64,000 bases of DNA from a bacterium (GTDB lineage: Bacteria; Electryoneota; RPQS01): contig JADJCU010000006.1 in NCBI GenBank assembly GCA_016703065.1, forward strand, positions 1 through 64,000, in the 5' to 3' direction. The translations under genes and the position numbers were made by a program. How positions within the stretch are numbered: the first letter of the stretch is position 1; every line of letters starts with the position of its first letter. The notes under the pieces were generated by a model. It saw only the letters and a program-made list of their open reading frames with translations, had not been told where the DNA came from and did no database searches. Shown piece after piece: positions 35,817-44,589 of the stretch.

Positions 35817-37635
35817 ATGTGTGGAATAATCGGATATACCGGTGATCGCGACGTCACACCGATCCTCATCAGCGCGCTGAAGCGCATGGAGTATCGCGGC
35901 TACGACTCTGCGGGAGTCGCCGTGTACAACGGCGCCCTTAGCATCGTCAAAGACGCCGGCAAAGTCTCTAATCTCGAATCCCTTGTCCGTGATTCCGTTC
36001 TGACGGGTAATAGCGGTATCGGTCACACTCGTTGGGCGACGCACGGCGCGCCCAATCAAGTCAACGCGCATCCCCACACCGACGAGTCCGGTACCGTCGC
36101 GCTCGTGCACAATGGTATCATCGAGACTACTCCTCGTTGCGCCACGAGCTGAGCCGCACTGGCCATACGTTCCACACCGAGACCGACACGGAGACCGTCG
36201 CGCATCTAGTGAAGAGTTCTACGACGGGGATCTGCCGCACGCGGTGCAAAAAGCGCTTCGCCTCGTCAAAGGAACATACGGCCTCGCAATCGTTAGCAAG
36301 CATCATCCGGGGATGATCGTCGCCGCGCGCATGGGGTCGCCAATGGTCATCGGCCACGGGCATGGCGAAAACTTTGTCGCCTCCGATCCTGCCGCGTTTT
36401 TGAACATGACGCGCGACGTGACTTATCTCGAAGACGGTGAAATCGCCGTGATCACGCGCGACCGCGTCGAATATCGCACGCTTGCCGACGAACCTGTCGA
36501 CAAGGAACTCGAGCAGATCACCTACGATATCGAGGCCATCGAAAGGGCGGATTCGCACATTTCATGCTAAAGGAAATCTGCGAACAGCCGCAAACCGTTG
36601 CCGATTCAATGCGCGGCAGGCTCCTCCTCGAAGAGGGCTGTAAAGTTTGGCGGCATGGCGGCTGTAAATACGACACTGCAGAATGCCAAGCGCGTGATCT
36701 TTTTGGGTTGCGGAACAAGCTGGCACGCTGGTCTCGTTGGCGAATACCTCTTTGAAGAACTCGCGGGTATTCCCTCAGAAGTCGAGTATGCGTCGGAATT
36801 CCGCTATCGTTCGCCAATCATTGAACCCGGCACCGTTGTGTTTGCCATCTCGCAATCCGGCGAAACAGCAGACACACTCGCCGCGATCCGTGAAGCAAGA
36901 CGCCACGGCGCTCCGGTCTTTGGGATTTGTAACGTGGTCGGATCGTCCATCGCCCGCGAAACCGACGCCGGTGTATTTTTGCACGCAGGCCCGGAGATCG
37001 GTGTGGCATCGACAAAGGCCTTTACGTCGCAGATCACAGTGCTGTTCATGCTTGCCTTGAAGATGGGACGCAGCAGGCGCGTTGGGGCAGGACGTGGACG
37101 CGAATTGGTAATGGCTTTGCGGGACATACCCCAGAAAATCGCGCGCATTCTGGCGTCACGCGAGCGAATCGAGACTATTGCGCATCGCTACAAAGACAGC
37201 CAGAATTTCCTGTATCTCGGTCGCGGTCTGAATTTCCCTGTTGCGCTCGAAGGCGCATTGAAATTAAAAGAAATCTCTTACGTGCATGCCGAGGGCTATC
37301 CCGCTGCCGAGATGAAGCACGGACCGATCGCCCTGATTGATCGGGACATGCCGGTTGTTTTCATTGCGACTCACGACGGCACGTACGAAAAGGTGCTTTC
37401 CAATATTGAAGAAGTTCGCGCGCGCGGCGGGCAAGTGATCGTTATCGCCACGGAGGGTGATACCGAGATTGCCAAGAAAGCGACTGAAGTGTTATACGTT
37501 CCGGAGACTGATCCGCTCTTGACGCCGCTGCTCACCGTTATTCCCCTGCAGCTCTTGTCCTACTATATTGCGCTGCATCGCGGCTGTGACGTGGATCAAC
37601 CGCGAAACCTTGCCAAAAGCGTAACGGTGGAATAG
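35817..37635 (+). CDS. glmS: Glucosamine-fructose-6-phosphate aminotransferase (multiple frameshifts)
   Basis: Makes glucosamine-6-phosphate for peptidoglycan and lipopolysaccharide; about 607 aa after repair. The N-terminal Cys2 glutaminase reads MCGIIGYTGDRDV, with GHTRWATHG; the two SIS domains carry CGTSWHAG, SQSGETADTL and GPEIGVASTKAFTSQ. Four break points occur: near 36125 (GAGAC for GAGAAC), 36212 (GTGAAGAG for GTGAAAGAG), 36544 (GAAAGGG for GAAAAGGG) and 36635 (G run short by two, giving EEGAVKFGG). All are homopolymer shortfalls and the repaired protein aligns end to end. No glmS ribozyme is visible upstream. Confidence 0.92.
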
Positions 37636-39248
37636 GTGCTACGACTTCTCCTACTTCTGGTCTCGATCGCAGTCTGTTTCGCCAAACCGTCGGCAGACTT
37701 ACTGACCGCGCTCGAGCAGTTTCACGAATCTGATTTCATAGCTGCCCGCGAGTCAACCGAGTCGATCATTCTCACGGGACGCGGCGATGAGCTGGAAGCT
37801 GCTCTTTACTTGCTCGTGCGAATTGACTTGGCCGAGCGCGACGGCGATGCCGCGCGACGAGGAGCGGAACGGCTGCTGCGCGCTTTTCCGCATGGCGAAT
37901 ATTACCCTTACGCCAGGTTCACGCTTGCGCAAGCCTACTTCCTCGACAATGACCTGGACCGGGCCAAACGTGAATTGCAGTGGTGTGCGGATAGCTCCAC
38001 TGTAGATGTGCTGGCCGCGCGGGCCGATGCCGTCCTCGCGGAGCGCGAAGAGTTTGCGGACATTGAAGCCCTGTTTCCAAGTGATGCTGCCGAGGCACGG
38101 AGAGCGGCGCTGGGTTCCGAGCATCAGCCTCATGTTGTGTTACTGCTTGGATTTCCTGATCAACACGACATCGCGCCGCAGCAATTGGATGACGCGTTTG
38201 TCTTTGCGGCGCAGCAACTTGCGGCGTTCGATTGCGAAGTGTGGTATGCCAGCAGTGCCTTCGGAACTGTGCAGGCGCTTGATAGCGCCGCGCAGAATGA
38301 CGTTGATCTTATCGTCTTTGCCGGAGATGAAGGATCGGCGATGGCGCTGACGCTTGCCAATAGTGAACGCAACATGCCCGTCATGAAATTGACCAGCACG
38401 CCGCGCTCGATGGCGTCACTCTGTGAAACAATGATTGAGCTGCTGCCGAGTCAGGAAACTATGGCTGCATCCGCCGCCAAGTATGTTGCCATGGAGCTCG
38501 GTGTACGTCACGGTCTTATGTTGACTCCCGACAGCGATCTCGGTAAGGCGCATCGTGATGGTTTTGGCCGATCTGAAGCATGCGGTTTAGTGCTTGATGC
38601 GCAACTCACATATCCTGCCGATGTAGCGAATGTCCGCCGGGAGCTGTATGACTTGATGTCCACGCCGGCAAGGCTGGAACGCGGCGGCGAGATGGTGGAT
38701 GCATTGTTGTCGCGCAAAGAGCGTGAACAAATCTTCGGCGGCAGCGGCGAGGTCAGCGTGCAGGCTGTCACGACGGAATCGTCGCAGGGCGGGACCGGTT
38801 CAGAAGCGTTCTTCCTGTCACTTCAAACAGAGCAGATCAACAGCTATTGCTCCCAGTTGGCCAATCTGCCAAAAGGGATGTTCCTTGTCGGCAACAGCAG
38901 TTGGTTGGACGCGCGCGCGCTTGCCACACAAGCGAAAGTTACGCGGGATATGATCATCGTAGTCCTCTGTTGCCCGAAACGGATCGCAGGACCGAGCTGT
39001 GTGTTGCGCTTGAAGAAAGGAACTCCGTTGAACCCAGCGCGTGGGAGCTGCTCGGTCTGGATGCGGCGGAGTTCGTTGCGGCGGTATTCGCGGAGCAGCA
39101 GGCTCATGGGGCGGCATTCGTGCAAGCGGCGCGCGACGTTGGCTATTTTCGCGGCGCATCGGTACACGTGGAAATCGCGCCAAACGGAGAAAACCGAATG
39201 GCTCGACTCATGAAATTTGATGGCGAAACACTGACGGCGGTGAAATAG
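37636..39248 (+). CDS. Exported TPR / periplasmic-binding-fold protein (frameshifted)
   Basis: About 537 aa after repair, starting GTG 37636 directly after the glmS stop. Signal peptide LLLLLVSIAVCFA, then a helical TPR-like region (AALYLLVRIDLAERDGDAAR, FPHGEYYPYARFTLAQAYF), then a periplasmic-binding-fold domain (VVLLLGFP, DVDLIVFAGDEGSAMALTLA, HGLMLTPDSDLGKAHRDGF) as in LppC/LpoA-type and amino-acid-binding proteins. At about 38957 one base is missing; adding C (ATCATCC) gives IIRSPLLPETDRRTELCVAL and continues to FDGETLTAVK. Role unknown; lipoprotein regulators of cell-wall synthesis share this two-part plan, and uppP follows. Confidence 0.7.
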
Positions 39249-40039
39249 TGACGATGTGGGAGGCGATCGTACTCGGAATCGTGCAGGGAATCACTGAGTT
39301 CCTGCCCATCTCAAGCGACGGTCATTTGGTGATCGTACAGCATTTCCTCGGCCTGACCGAGCCGTTGCTGACTTTTGATATCTTCATTCATCTCGGCACG
39401 CTCGCGGCGGTGTTGATATATTTTCGCAAACTGATTGCCTCCCACGCATTCGGTGTGTTCGACCCGCCTCGCAGACATGAGTCGTGGCGAGTCATACTGA
39501 TGGTGGCGCTTGCGACTGTGCCTGCTGTAATCATCGGCTTGCTGCTGAAAGAGCATATAGAAGAGACCTTTGGCAGCGCCGCGATTGCGGCCGCTTGTTG
39601 GCTGATCATGGGTCTTCTGCTCATCTATTCAACGCGGTTCGCAGGACGAACCAATCGTCTTGAAGATGTTCGTGCTTCTGACGCCTGGTGGATAGGCACA
39701 GCTCAAGTCTTCGCTCTGCTCCCCGGGATTTCGCGCTCCGGTATGACGATCATTACAGGTATGGCGCGCGGCATGGCGCCTGTAGAAGCAGCGCGCTTCT
39801 CTTTCCTGATGGCAATTCCCGCGATCTCCGGCGCAGCCTTGCTGCAGCTCAAAGATGTGGATCAGGCCGGAATCTGGACCGACTCAATCATGCTGTCCGG
39901 TGCCCTTGCGGCCTTTGTAGTTGGCTTCGCGGCCATCGCGCTGCTGCTGAAATTGCTCAATTCCGGCAACCTGAAGCCATTTGGTATATATTGCATCTGT
40001 GCGTCAATCGTTGCGTTTCTGTTCCTGTCTGTAAGTTGA
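39248..40039 (+). CDS. uppP: Undecaprenyl-diphosphatase UppP
   Basis: Recycles the lipid carrier of cell-wall synthesis and gives bacitracin tolerance; 263 aa, about eight membrane segments. Signature motifs: GITEFLPISSDGHL near the N-terminus and LLPGISRSGMTIITG in the middle. GTG 39248 shares its first base with the preceding stop; ATG 39254 is an alternative. Full length. Confidence 0.95.
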   Translation: MTMWEAIVLGIVQGITEFLPISSDGHLVIVQHFLGLTEPLLTFDIFIHLGTLAAVLIYFRKLIASHAFGVFDPPRRHESWRVILMVALATVPAVIIGLLLKEHIEETFGSAAIAAACWLIMGLLLIYSTRFAGRTNRLEDVRASDAWWIGTAQVFALLPGISRSGMTIITGMARGMAPVEAARFSFLMAIPAISGAALLQLKDVDQAGIWTDSIMLSGALAAFVVGFAAIALLLKLLNSGNLKPFGIYCICASIVAFLFLSVS

Positions 40040-40055
40040 AACCGTTGAGTGACTA

Positions 40056-40823
40056 ATGATGAACTCGTTGGACCGTTCCCGACCGTTAATTGGAATTTCG
40101 CCCGGTTACGCGCCGCCTGATCCTTCACGTAGCTTCGCGCCGGCTGGACGTGTTATCTTCTGTGACTTGAATTACACAGAGAGCATCGAGGTTGCCGGCG
40201 GTGTGCCGATGATGTTGGCGTTCACTGAAGATACTGAGCAGTTGGATCGGTATGCCGACATGATTGACGGCCTTGTCCTGATCGGCGGGACGGACATCCA
40301 TCCGAATCGGTACGGACAAGAGCTTCAGCCGACGGAACAGATTCCGATTCTTGAAAGAGACGAATTTGAGTTTGCGTTTCTTGAGAAATTCATAGAGCGG
40401 AAGAAGCCTGTGTTTGCAATCTGCCGCGGGCATCAGGCGCTCAATGTCTTCTTTGGCGGCACGCTGATTCAGGATATTCCGTCGCGGCTCGGACCGGTGC
40501 ACCATTTGCAAACTCCCGGCTCGGTCAGTGTGGCACATCAGGTTCGCCTCGATGAGAATTGCCTAATCCATCGCATTCTCGAGGCCCCGGTCATTGACGT
40601 GAACAGCTTCCATCATCAAACCATTGACCAACTTGGTATTGGATTGCGAGCGGTAGGGTGGAGTGAAGAAGGGTTGGTCGAGGTTTTCGAGCACGAGTCT
40701 CATCCATACTTATTGTCCGTCCAGTGGCATCCCGAGCGTATGCGCAGCTTCGAGCAGCAGCGCATGCTCTTTCTGCATTTTGTCGAAGCCTGTGCCAATG
40801 AGCGCCTCGAACTGGTTAGCTGA
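40056..40823 (+). CDS. Class I glutamine amidotransferase-like peptidase C26 (PuuD-like)
   Basis: 255 aa. Gamma-glutamyl hydrolase fold with nucleophile Cys in FAICRGHQALNVFFGG and the His-Glu pair in SVQWHPERM; LVLIGGTDIHPNRYG is the substrate loop. Family members hydrolyse gamma-glutamyl-GABA or related compounds; no putrescine genes are nearby, so the substrate is unknown. It overlaps holA by 26 bp. Confidence 0.85.
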   Translation: MMNSLDRSRPLIGISPGYAPPDPSRSFAPAGRVIFCDLNYTESIEVAGGVPMMLAFTEDTEQLDRYADMIDGLVLIGGTDIHPNRYGQELQPTEQIPILERDEFEFAFLEKFIERKKPVFAICRGHQALNVFFGGTLIQDIPSRLGPVHHLQTPGSVSVAHQVRLDENCLIHRILEAPVIDVNSFHHQTIDQLGIGLRAVGWSEEGLVEVFEHESHPYLLSVQWHPERMRSFEQQRMLFLHFVEACANERLELVS

Positions 40824-41882
40824 GTCGGTACCTGCATTTCGCAATCTGACGAAGGCAATCGCGAAGCGGAACGCTTTTGCCGTCGTGACGCTTGGTGGAA
40901 CGGAAGAGTATCTGCTCTCCGAGGCCCGTGCAGCGCTCTTGAGTTACCTGTTGCAAGGCGCGTCGGCCGATTTCGACTATTACGAATGCGAGGCCGACGC
41001 GGCCGATGGCGGTGTGATCTATGAGCAGTTGATGGCCTTGCCGATGTTTGGTGAGCGACGAGTCGTCTTGGTGAATGATGTCAGCGCGATCCGTAAGGAC
41101 GAGACCAAGGCGATGCTCAAGCGCTACGTACAGAAGCCGTCACCTACGAGCAGCCTGATTCTTGTGCAGCCGATGGATCGCAAACCGAGCCGACGTGAAA
41201 TGACTGCCCTGCAGGACCAGGTAAACAGCTTCTGGTTTTTTGAATTAGGACAGAGCGAGATTGCGAAGTTTGTGCAGAGCTTCGTGACCGAGAACAAGAA
41301 GACTATTGCAGGGGACGCGGTTGACTACTTGGTCGAGAACTCATCGGCGCAGCTGCGCGATCTTAAAGCAAAGCTTGAGCATCTCGTCTTGTATGCAGGC
41401 GAAGCGCCTCAGATCACCGCAGAGATGGCGATGCGAGCTACTGGGGTCACGGCAGAGGTCGACATGTTCGGGTTTGACGATGCTTTTCTCGAGGGGAACT
41501 CCTCCAGAGTCCTCCGCGAGGCTCGTGAATTATTGGACAAAGGGATGGAGGAACTTGCGCTGCTGGGTCGGTTACGTACAATGATCGGGCGAGTCTGGGT
41601 TTGCGGAGGGCTTGCTGCGAGACGGGCGGGGGACGCGGAGTTTCAGCAGGTGCTTGGTGGGCAAGTCTTTAAGAAAAATGACTTTATCTCAGGCCAGCTC
41701 AGCGGATTGGCGAGGGTCAGTTGCAGGATTTGCAGTTAAGTCTCCTTCAAATGGAGTTGCACGCGAAGTCAAAATCTTCGGAAGTCGCGCCCCTGGTTTT
41801 TGAGTGGCTGTGGCTGGCCTGCGGCGGAAAAAGAGCGGCGAAGCGTGGAACCAAGGTCACTCAGCAGGAGTATGTCAGGTAG
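40798..41882 (+). CDS. holA: DNA polymerase III delta subunit (frameshifted near 3' end)
   Basis: Clamp-loader subunit; about 361 aa after repair, from ATG 40798. N-terminal AAA-like domain: FAVVTLGGTEEYLLSEAR, MFGERRVVLVNDV, SLILVQPMDRKPSRRE; then NSSAQLRDLKAKLEHLVLYA. Near 41684 the frame slips; adding one T (GACTTTTAT) gives NDFYLRPAQRIGEGQLQDLQ, then LSLLQMELHAKSK, and ends QQEYVR at the TAG 41880-41882, the expected C-terminal helical domain. The unrepaired frame stops at 41739. Confidence 0.85.
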
Positions 41883-41885
41883 GCG

Positions 41886-42485
41886 ATGAACAAGAAGGCG
41901 AACGCAGCGCTCACCGATGAAGAGCTGATCGCGGCATTCCAACAGGAAGATGCGGCGGCCTTCGACGAAATAGTTCGTCGTTATCGCGACCCGCTCTTTA
42001 ATTTTGTGGTCCGCTTGCTGGGCGATACTCTGTTCAGCGAGGACATTGTGCAGGAGACGTTCGTGCGCGTCTACCGGAACAAGCACCGCTATCATCAGGT
42101 AGCCAAGTTTTCGACATGGATTTATACCATTGCGTCGAATTTGGCGAAGACCGAATTGCGGCGGCGCAAGGTGCGAAACTTCTTCTCGATCAGTTCCAAG
42201 GGCAACGACGAACGTGATTACGATATCGTCGATCAGAGTGTGGATGTCGAGAGAGAAGTTGATGGAAAAGTGCGGACAGAGCTGATTCTGCGCGAGATTG
42301 AGAAGTTGCCGTACCATTTCAGGGAAGCCGTCCTGCTCAGGGACGTGCAGGACCTATCGTACGAGGAGATTGCCGAAATTCTAAAGGTGCCGTTAGGTAC
42401 CGTAAAATCACGGGTCAATCGAGGGAGAACCCGCTTGCAAGAATCGTTAAAGTTTTTGGCTAATGAGGAGTCAGATCGTGGTTAG
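41886..42485 (+). CDS. ECF-type RNA polymerase sigma factor
   Basis: 199 aa with sigma region 2 (FDEIVRRYRDPLFNFVVRLL, FSEDIVQETFVRVYRNKHRY, FSTWIYTIASNLAKTELRRR) and region 4 (LPYHFREAVLLRDVQDLSYE, EIAEILKVPLGTVKSRVNRG). It resembles the SigW/RpoE group. The next gene, overlapping by eight bp, encodes a one-helix membrane protein, the usual sigma/anti-sigma pairing. The regulon is not visible; no matching upstream autoregulatory promoter was recognised. Confidence 0.92.
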   Translation: MNKKANAALTDEELIAAFQQEDAAAFDEIVRRYRDPLFNFVVRLLGDTLFSEDIVQETFVRVYRNKHRYHQVAKFSTWIYTIASNLAKTELRRRKVRNFFSISSKGNDERDYDIVDQSVDVEREVDGKVRTELILREIEKLPYHFREAVLLRDVQDLSYEEIAEILKVPLGTVKSRVNRGRTRLQESLKFLANEESDRG

Positions 42486-42987
42486 TCCCGAAACCAGCAA
42501 TGCAATGAACAACGGGAGCGGAATGGAATCTGAGATTGCTCCGGCCCACCTGCGAGTTCGTAACGCATTGCACTCTCTACCCAAAGCAACTTGTCCGGTG
42601 GGATTTGAATTTCGACTGGAGCGTCGGCTGGCTGGAAAGCCGGTGGGCGAGGCCCGCAAGAGTTGGAGCCTGAATTGGCTTGGTGCGGGTGTTGGATTTG
42701 CGACCGCTATAGTTCTGGCCGTGTTTATCTTTGATTTCGGTTCGATTCCGGGAACGACTCCTGCGGGGATGATTCCCTCGGCGAACAAGTCCGGAGTGAG
42801 TATTGAACAGCCGACGCAGGTTACACCTTCGACTGAGCAGCCCGTGAATGTGGCTCAGGAGACTATTGAAGCAACTAAGTCCGAGCAGTTGGCCGCGAAG
42901 CCGGACACGATGAAGGACAAGACGAAGCCGGGGACGCTGCCGGATGGGAACTACCAGACGGTAGGCGGGAACTCAGGCGGAAGATAG
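42478..42987 (+). CDS. Putative anti-sigma factor, single-pass membrane protein
   Basis: About 169 aa from GTG 42478, preceded by GAGGAG at a six-base gap; an ATG at 42463 is the alternative. N-terminal cytoplasmic part (HLRVRNALHSLPKATCPVGFEFRLERRLAG), membrane helix (LGAGVGFATAIVLAVFIFDF), then a Pro/Thr/Lys-rich periplasmic tail. Position behind an ECF sigma gene with overlapping codons supports an anti-sigma role. No HxxxCxxC zinc motif is present, so it is not a ZAS-type factor. A strong terminator follows. Confidence 0.65.
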   Translation: MVSPETSNAMNNGSGMESEIAPAHLRVRNALHSLPKATCPVGFEFRLERRLAGKPVGEARKSWSLNWLGAGVGFATAIVLAVFIFDFGSIPGTTPAGMIPSANKSGVSIEQPTQVTPSTEQPVNVAQETIEATKSEQLAAKPDTMKDKTKPGTLPDGNYQTVGGNSGGR

Positions 42988-43017
42988 GATTGCATGTTGG
43001 GTTTGATGGACCCTGGG

Positions 43018-43051
43018 GCGGCTTCGGCGAATTGTCGGAGCCGCTTTTTTT
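43018..43051 (+). terminator. Rho-independent terminator after the sigma operon
   Basis: Nine-bp stem GCGGCTTCG (43018-43026) with CGGAGCCGC (43036-43044), nine-base loop and seven T at 43045-43051. Confidence 0.9.
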
Positions 43052-43378
43052 GCCCGCTTGTAAGCGGGGCAGAATGCGCTGCGCTGTAGGCTTTGGCTAT
43101 GTCTTCTTCTCTGCGGTCTGTGGTAGTGGGCAGGTTGTAAACCGCACTCGATGACGCTGGCGCGGGCCAGCTTGTCACAAGCTGGTCAATTGACGCAGGC
43201 GCGGAAGCGCTTTGAGAAAGGAGTTATCTAAGCGGTCGACTGTGGTAGTGGTCTCGGTTTCCCCGTAGGTACTTGGAGGGGCGTGCAAGCACGACAGGTA
43301 CGTTGCTGATCAGACTCGACCGCCCGTTCAGGCCGAGTGGTTGGCCTCTTCCGCCGGGTTCCTCCCGGGGCGGTTTTT
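43052..43378 (+). other. Structured non-coding region, candidate small RNA
   Basis: Between the sigma-operon terminator and a second terminator (43351-43378) there is no convincing gene but dense secondary structure. GCGGTCGA (43232-43239) pairs perfectly with TCGACCGC (43316-43323); inside lie CCCC/GGGG and CGTGC/GCACG hairpins. AGGCC/GGCCT (43330-43347) follows, and CCAGCTTGT/ACAAGCTGG lies near 43172. GCGGTC-CTGTGGTAGTGG occurs at 43113 and, with GA inserted, at 43232. It lacks tmRNA, RNase P and SRP signatures. A transcribed RNA with its own terminator is an inference. Confidence 0.45.
43351..43378 (+). terminator. Rho-independent terminator ending the structured region
   Basis: CCGCC (43351-43355) pairs GGCGG (43369-43373), GGG (43356-43358) pairs CCC (43364-43366) with a two-base bulge, followed by TTTTT. 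Confidence 0.75.
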
Positions 43379-43418
43379 GTGTGGTTAGCTGACGCTAATA
43401 TAATACATAAATCGTGAT

Positions 43419-43446
43419 TTGTCAAGTATAGGCAACCAATTATAAT
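43419..43446 (+). promoter_or_regulatory. Promoter-like sequence in AT-rich gap
   Basis: TTGTCA at 43419-43424, 16-bp spacer, perfect TATAAT at 43441-43446, inside the only strongly AT-rich stretch here. No gene follows for 345 bp, so either it drives a non-coding transcript or it is fortuitous. Confidence 0.5.
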
Positions 43447-43472
43447 CAATACGTTATACATGGGTGAGAGGC

Positions 43473-43700
43473 CCCTTTGTCCCCCAAAGTTGCGGCAACA
43501 GGGGAAGTGGAGGATTCTTCAGCCGCAGCGGCTTCAAATGACGACATGTTTTGAAATTTGTTGCCTGACGCGGGCGGCACGCCTGCCGCCCCTACGAGCG
43601 GTAAAGGCTACCACCCTTTGTCCCCCCAAAACCGCAGACGATTTTGGGGGGAGAGCAGAGAGCGGGCGGGACGCTTTCCGCCCGTACAGTGCGGAGGCGG
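43473..43700. repeat. Cluster of palindromes and short repeats
   Basis: CCCTTTGTCCCCCAAA occurs at 43473 and, with one extra C, at 43614. Palindromes: GGGCGGCA/TGCCGCCC at 43572-43591; CCCCCCAAAA/TTTTGGGGGG around a ten-base loop at 43622-43651; CGGGCGG/CCGCCCG at 43663-43684. They resemble interspersed REP-like extragenic palindromes. No open frame here has codon structure I would trust. Confidence 0.6.
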
Positions 43701-43728
43701 AACCCAGATCGTGTCGTTGGCGTATGAC

Positions 43729-43757
43729 TTGACAAGTGCGGGGAATTCTTGTATATT
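43729..43757 (+). promoter_or_regulatory. Sigma70 promoter for the zinc-ribbon gene
   Basis: TTGACA at 43729-43734, 17-bp spacer, TATATT at 43752-43757; identical boxes and spacing to the tRNA-cluster promoter. The start codon is 34 bp beyond the -10. Confidence 0.82.
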
Positions 43758-43791
43758 CCTGTTCGACATTTAACCCGAGAGGATTCTATAA

Positions 43792-43983
43792 ATGGCTAAG
43801 AAACAGACTTTTACCGACAAGCTCTCGAAGAAGAAGGGTGCCGGTGCGGCCCATTGTCCGGTGTGCGACGAGATTTTGCACCCCGTGCGAGTACGTGAGT
43901 TTGTGACCATCGGCGGCCGTCGGAACCAGACCTCCAAGATGGTCAAGGTGTGCAAGTGCAACCAAACAGAGGTGTACGGTTAA
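43792..43983 (+). CDS. Small zinc-ribbon protein of unknown function
   Basis: 63-aa basic protein with two Cys pairs: HCPVCDEILHPVRVREF and KVCKCNQTEVYG. Lys-rich N-terminus KKQTFTDKLSKKKGAGAAH. Size, charge and paired cysteines suggest a one-zinc ribbon that may bind RNA or the ribosome, but it is not a ribosomal protein I recognise. AGAGGA precedes the ATG and a near-consensus promoter lies upstream, so expression is probably strong. rdgB follows immediately. Confidence 0.75.
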   Translation: MAKKQTFTDKLSKKKGAGAAHCPVCDEILHPVRVREFVTIGGRRNQTSKMVKVCKCNQTEVYG

Positions 43984-44589
43984 GCCGCGACCCAAGTTAG
44001 TTGTTGCGACGCGAAACGCGGACAAGTTCCGCGAGATCCAGGAGAAGCTGTCGGAGTTGCCGATCGACCTCCTGAGCCTCGCGGAATTTCCGTTTCTGAC
44101 CGCGACGAATGAGGACCAACCTGACCTGCTGGGCAACGCGATCAAGAAGGCGCGGGAAGCCCACGATGGGACGGGACTTTGGGCGATGGCTGATGATACA
44201 GGACTTGAGGTGGACGCCCTCGGCGGAGCACCGGGGGTTTTTACAGCCCGATTCGCAGGGGAAAAGGCGACCTACGCAGATAATTGTGCGAAGATGCTGC
44301 GCGAGATGACCGGAGTCCCCGGTGAGCAGCGGGGAGCGGCGTTCAGGACTGTGATTGCCCTCAGATTGCCGGACGGGCTGTTCTGCGTTGAAGGGCATTT
44401 GCCGGGGAAGATCGCGACAGCTGCTCGGGGGGGCAAGGGGTTCGGATACGATCCGATTTTGAACTTCAAGATGGGAGAACGCTGGCGGAAATCGAGATTG
44501 AAGAAAAAAACCGCCTGTCGCATCGCGGACAGGCGGTCGAAAAGATGGCCGGGGTGCTGCGGTACCTACTGCAAGAAAAACTCGCGTAG
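43979..44589 (+). CDS. rdgB: XTP/dITP diphosphatase RdgB/HAM1 (frameshifted, start unclear)
   Basis: House-cleaning nucleotide pyrophosphatase; about 203 aa after repair. KLVVATRNADKFREIQ near the N-terminus, ADDTGLEVDALGGAPGVFTA in the middle, KGFGYDPI near the end. At 44457-44460 one T is missing; five T give DPIFELQDGRTLAEIEIEEK, then NRLSHRGQAVEKM, ending LLQEKLA at TAG 44589. No ATG, GTG or TTG lies in frame before KLVVATRN; the only in-frame options are non-standard (GTT 43979), or another base is missing near the zinc-ribbon stop. The 3' end overlaps the convergent HAD gene by 24 bp. Confidence 0.82.

Noticed and set aside
43052..43378. tmRNA, RNase P RNA or SRP RNA in the structured gap
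   Set aside because: No tRNA-like end, no RNase P core such as GAGGAAAGTCC, and no SRP tetraloop region on either strand.
43460..43732. 90-codon plus-strand open frame in the palindrome cluster
   Set aside because: It runs through palindromes and homopolymers, has no Shine-Dalgarno and no recognisable protein features.
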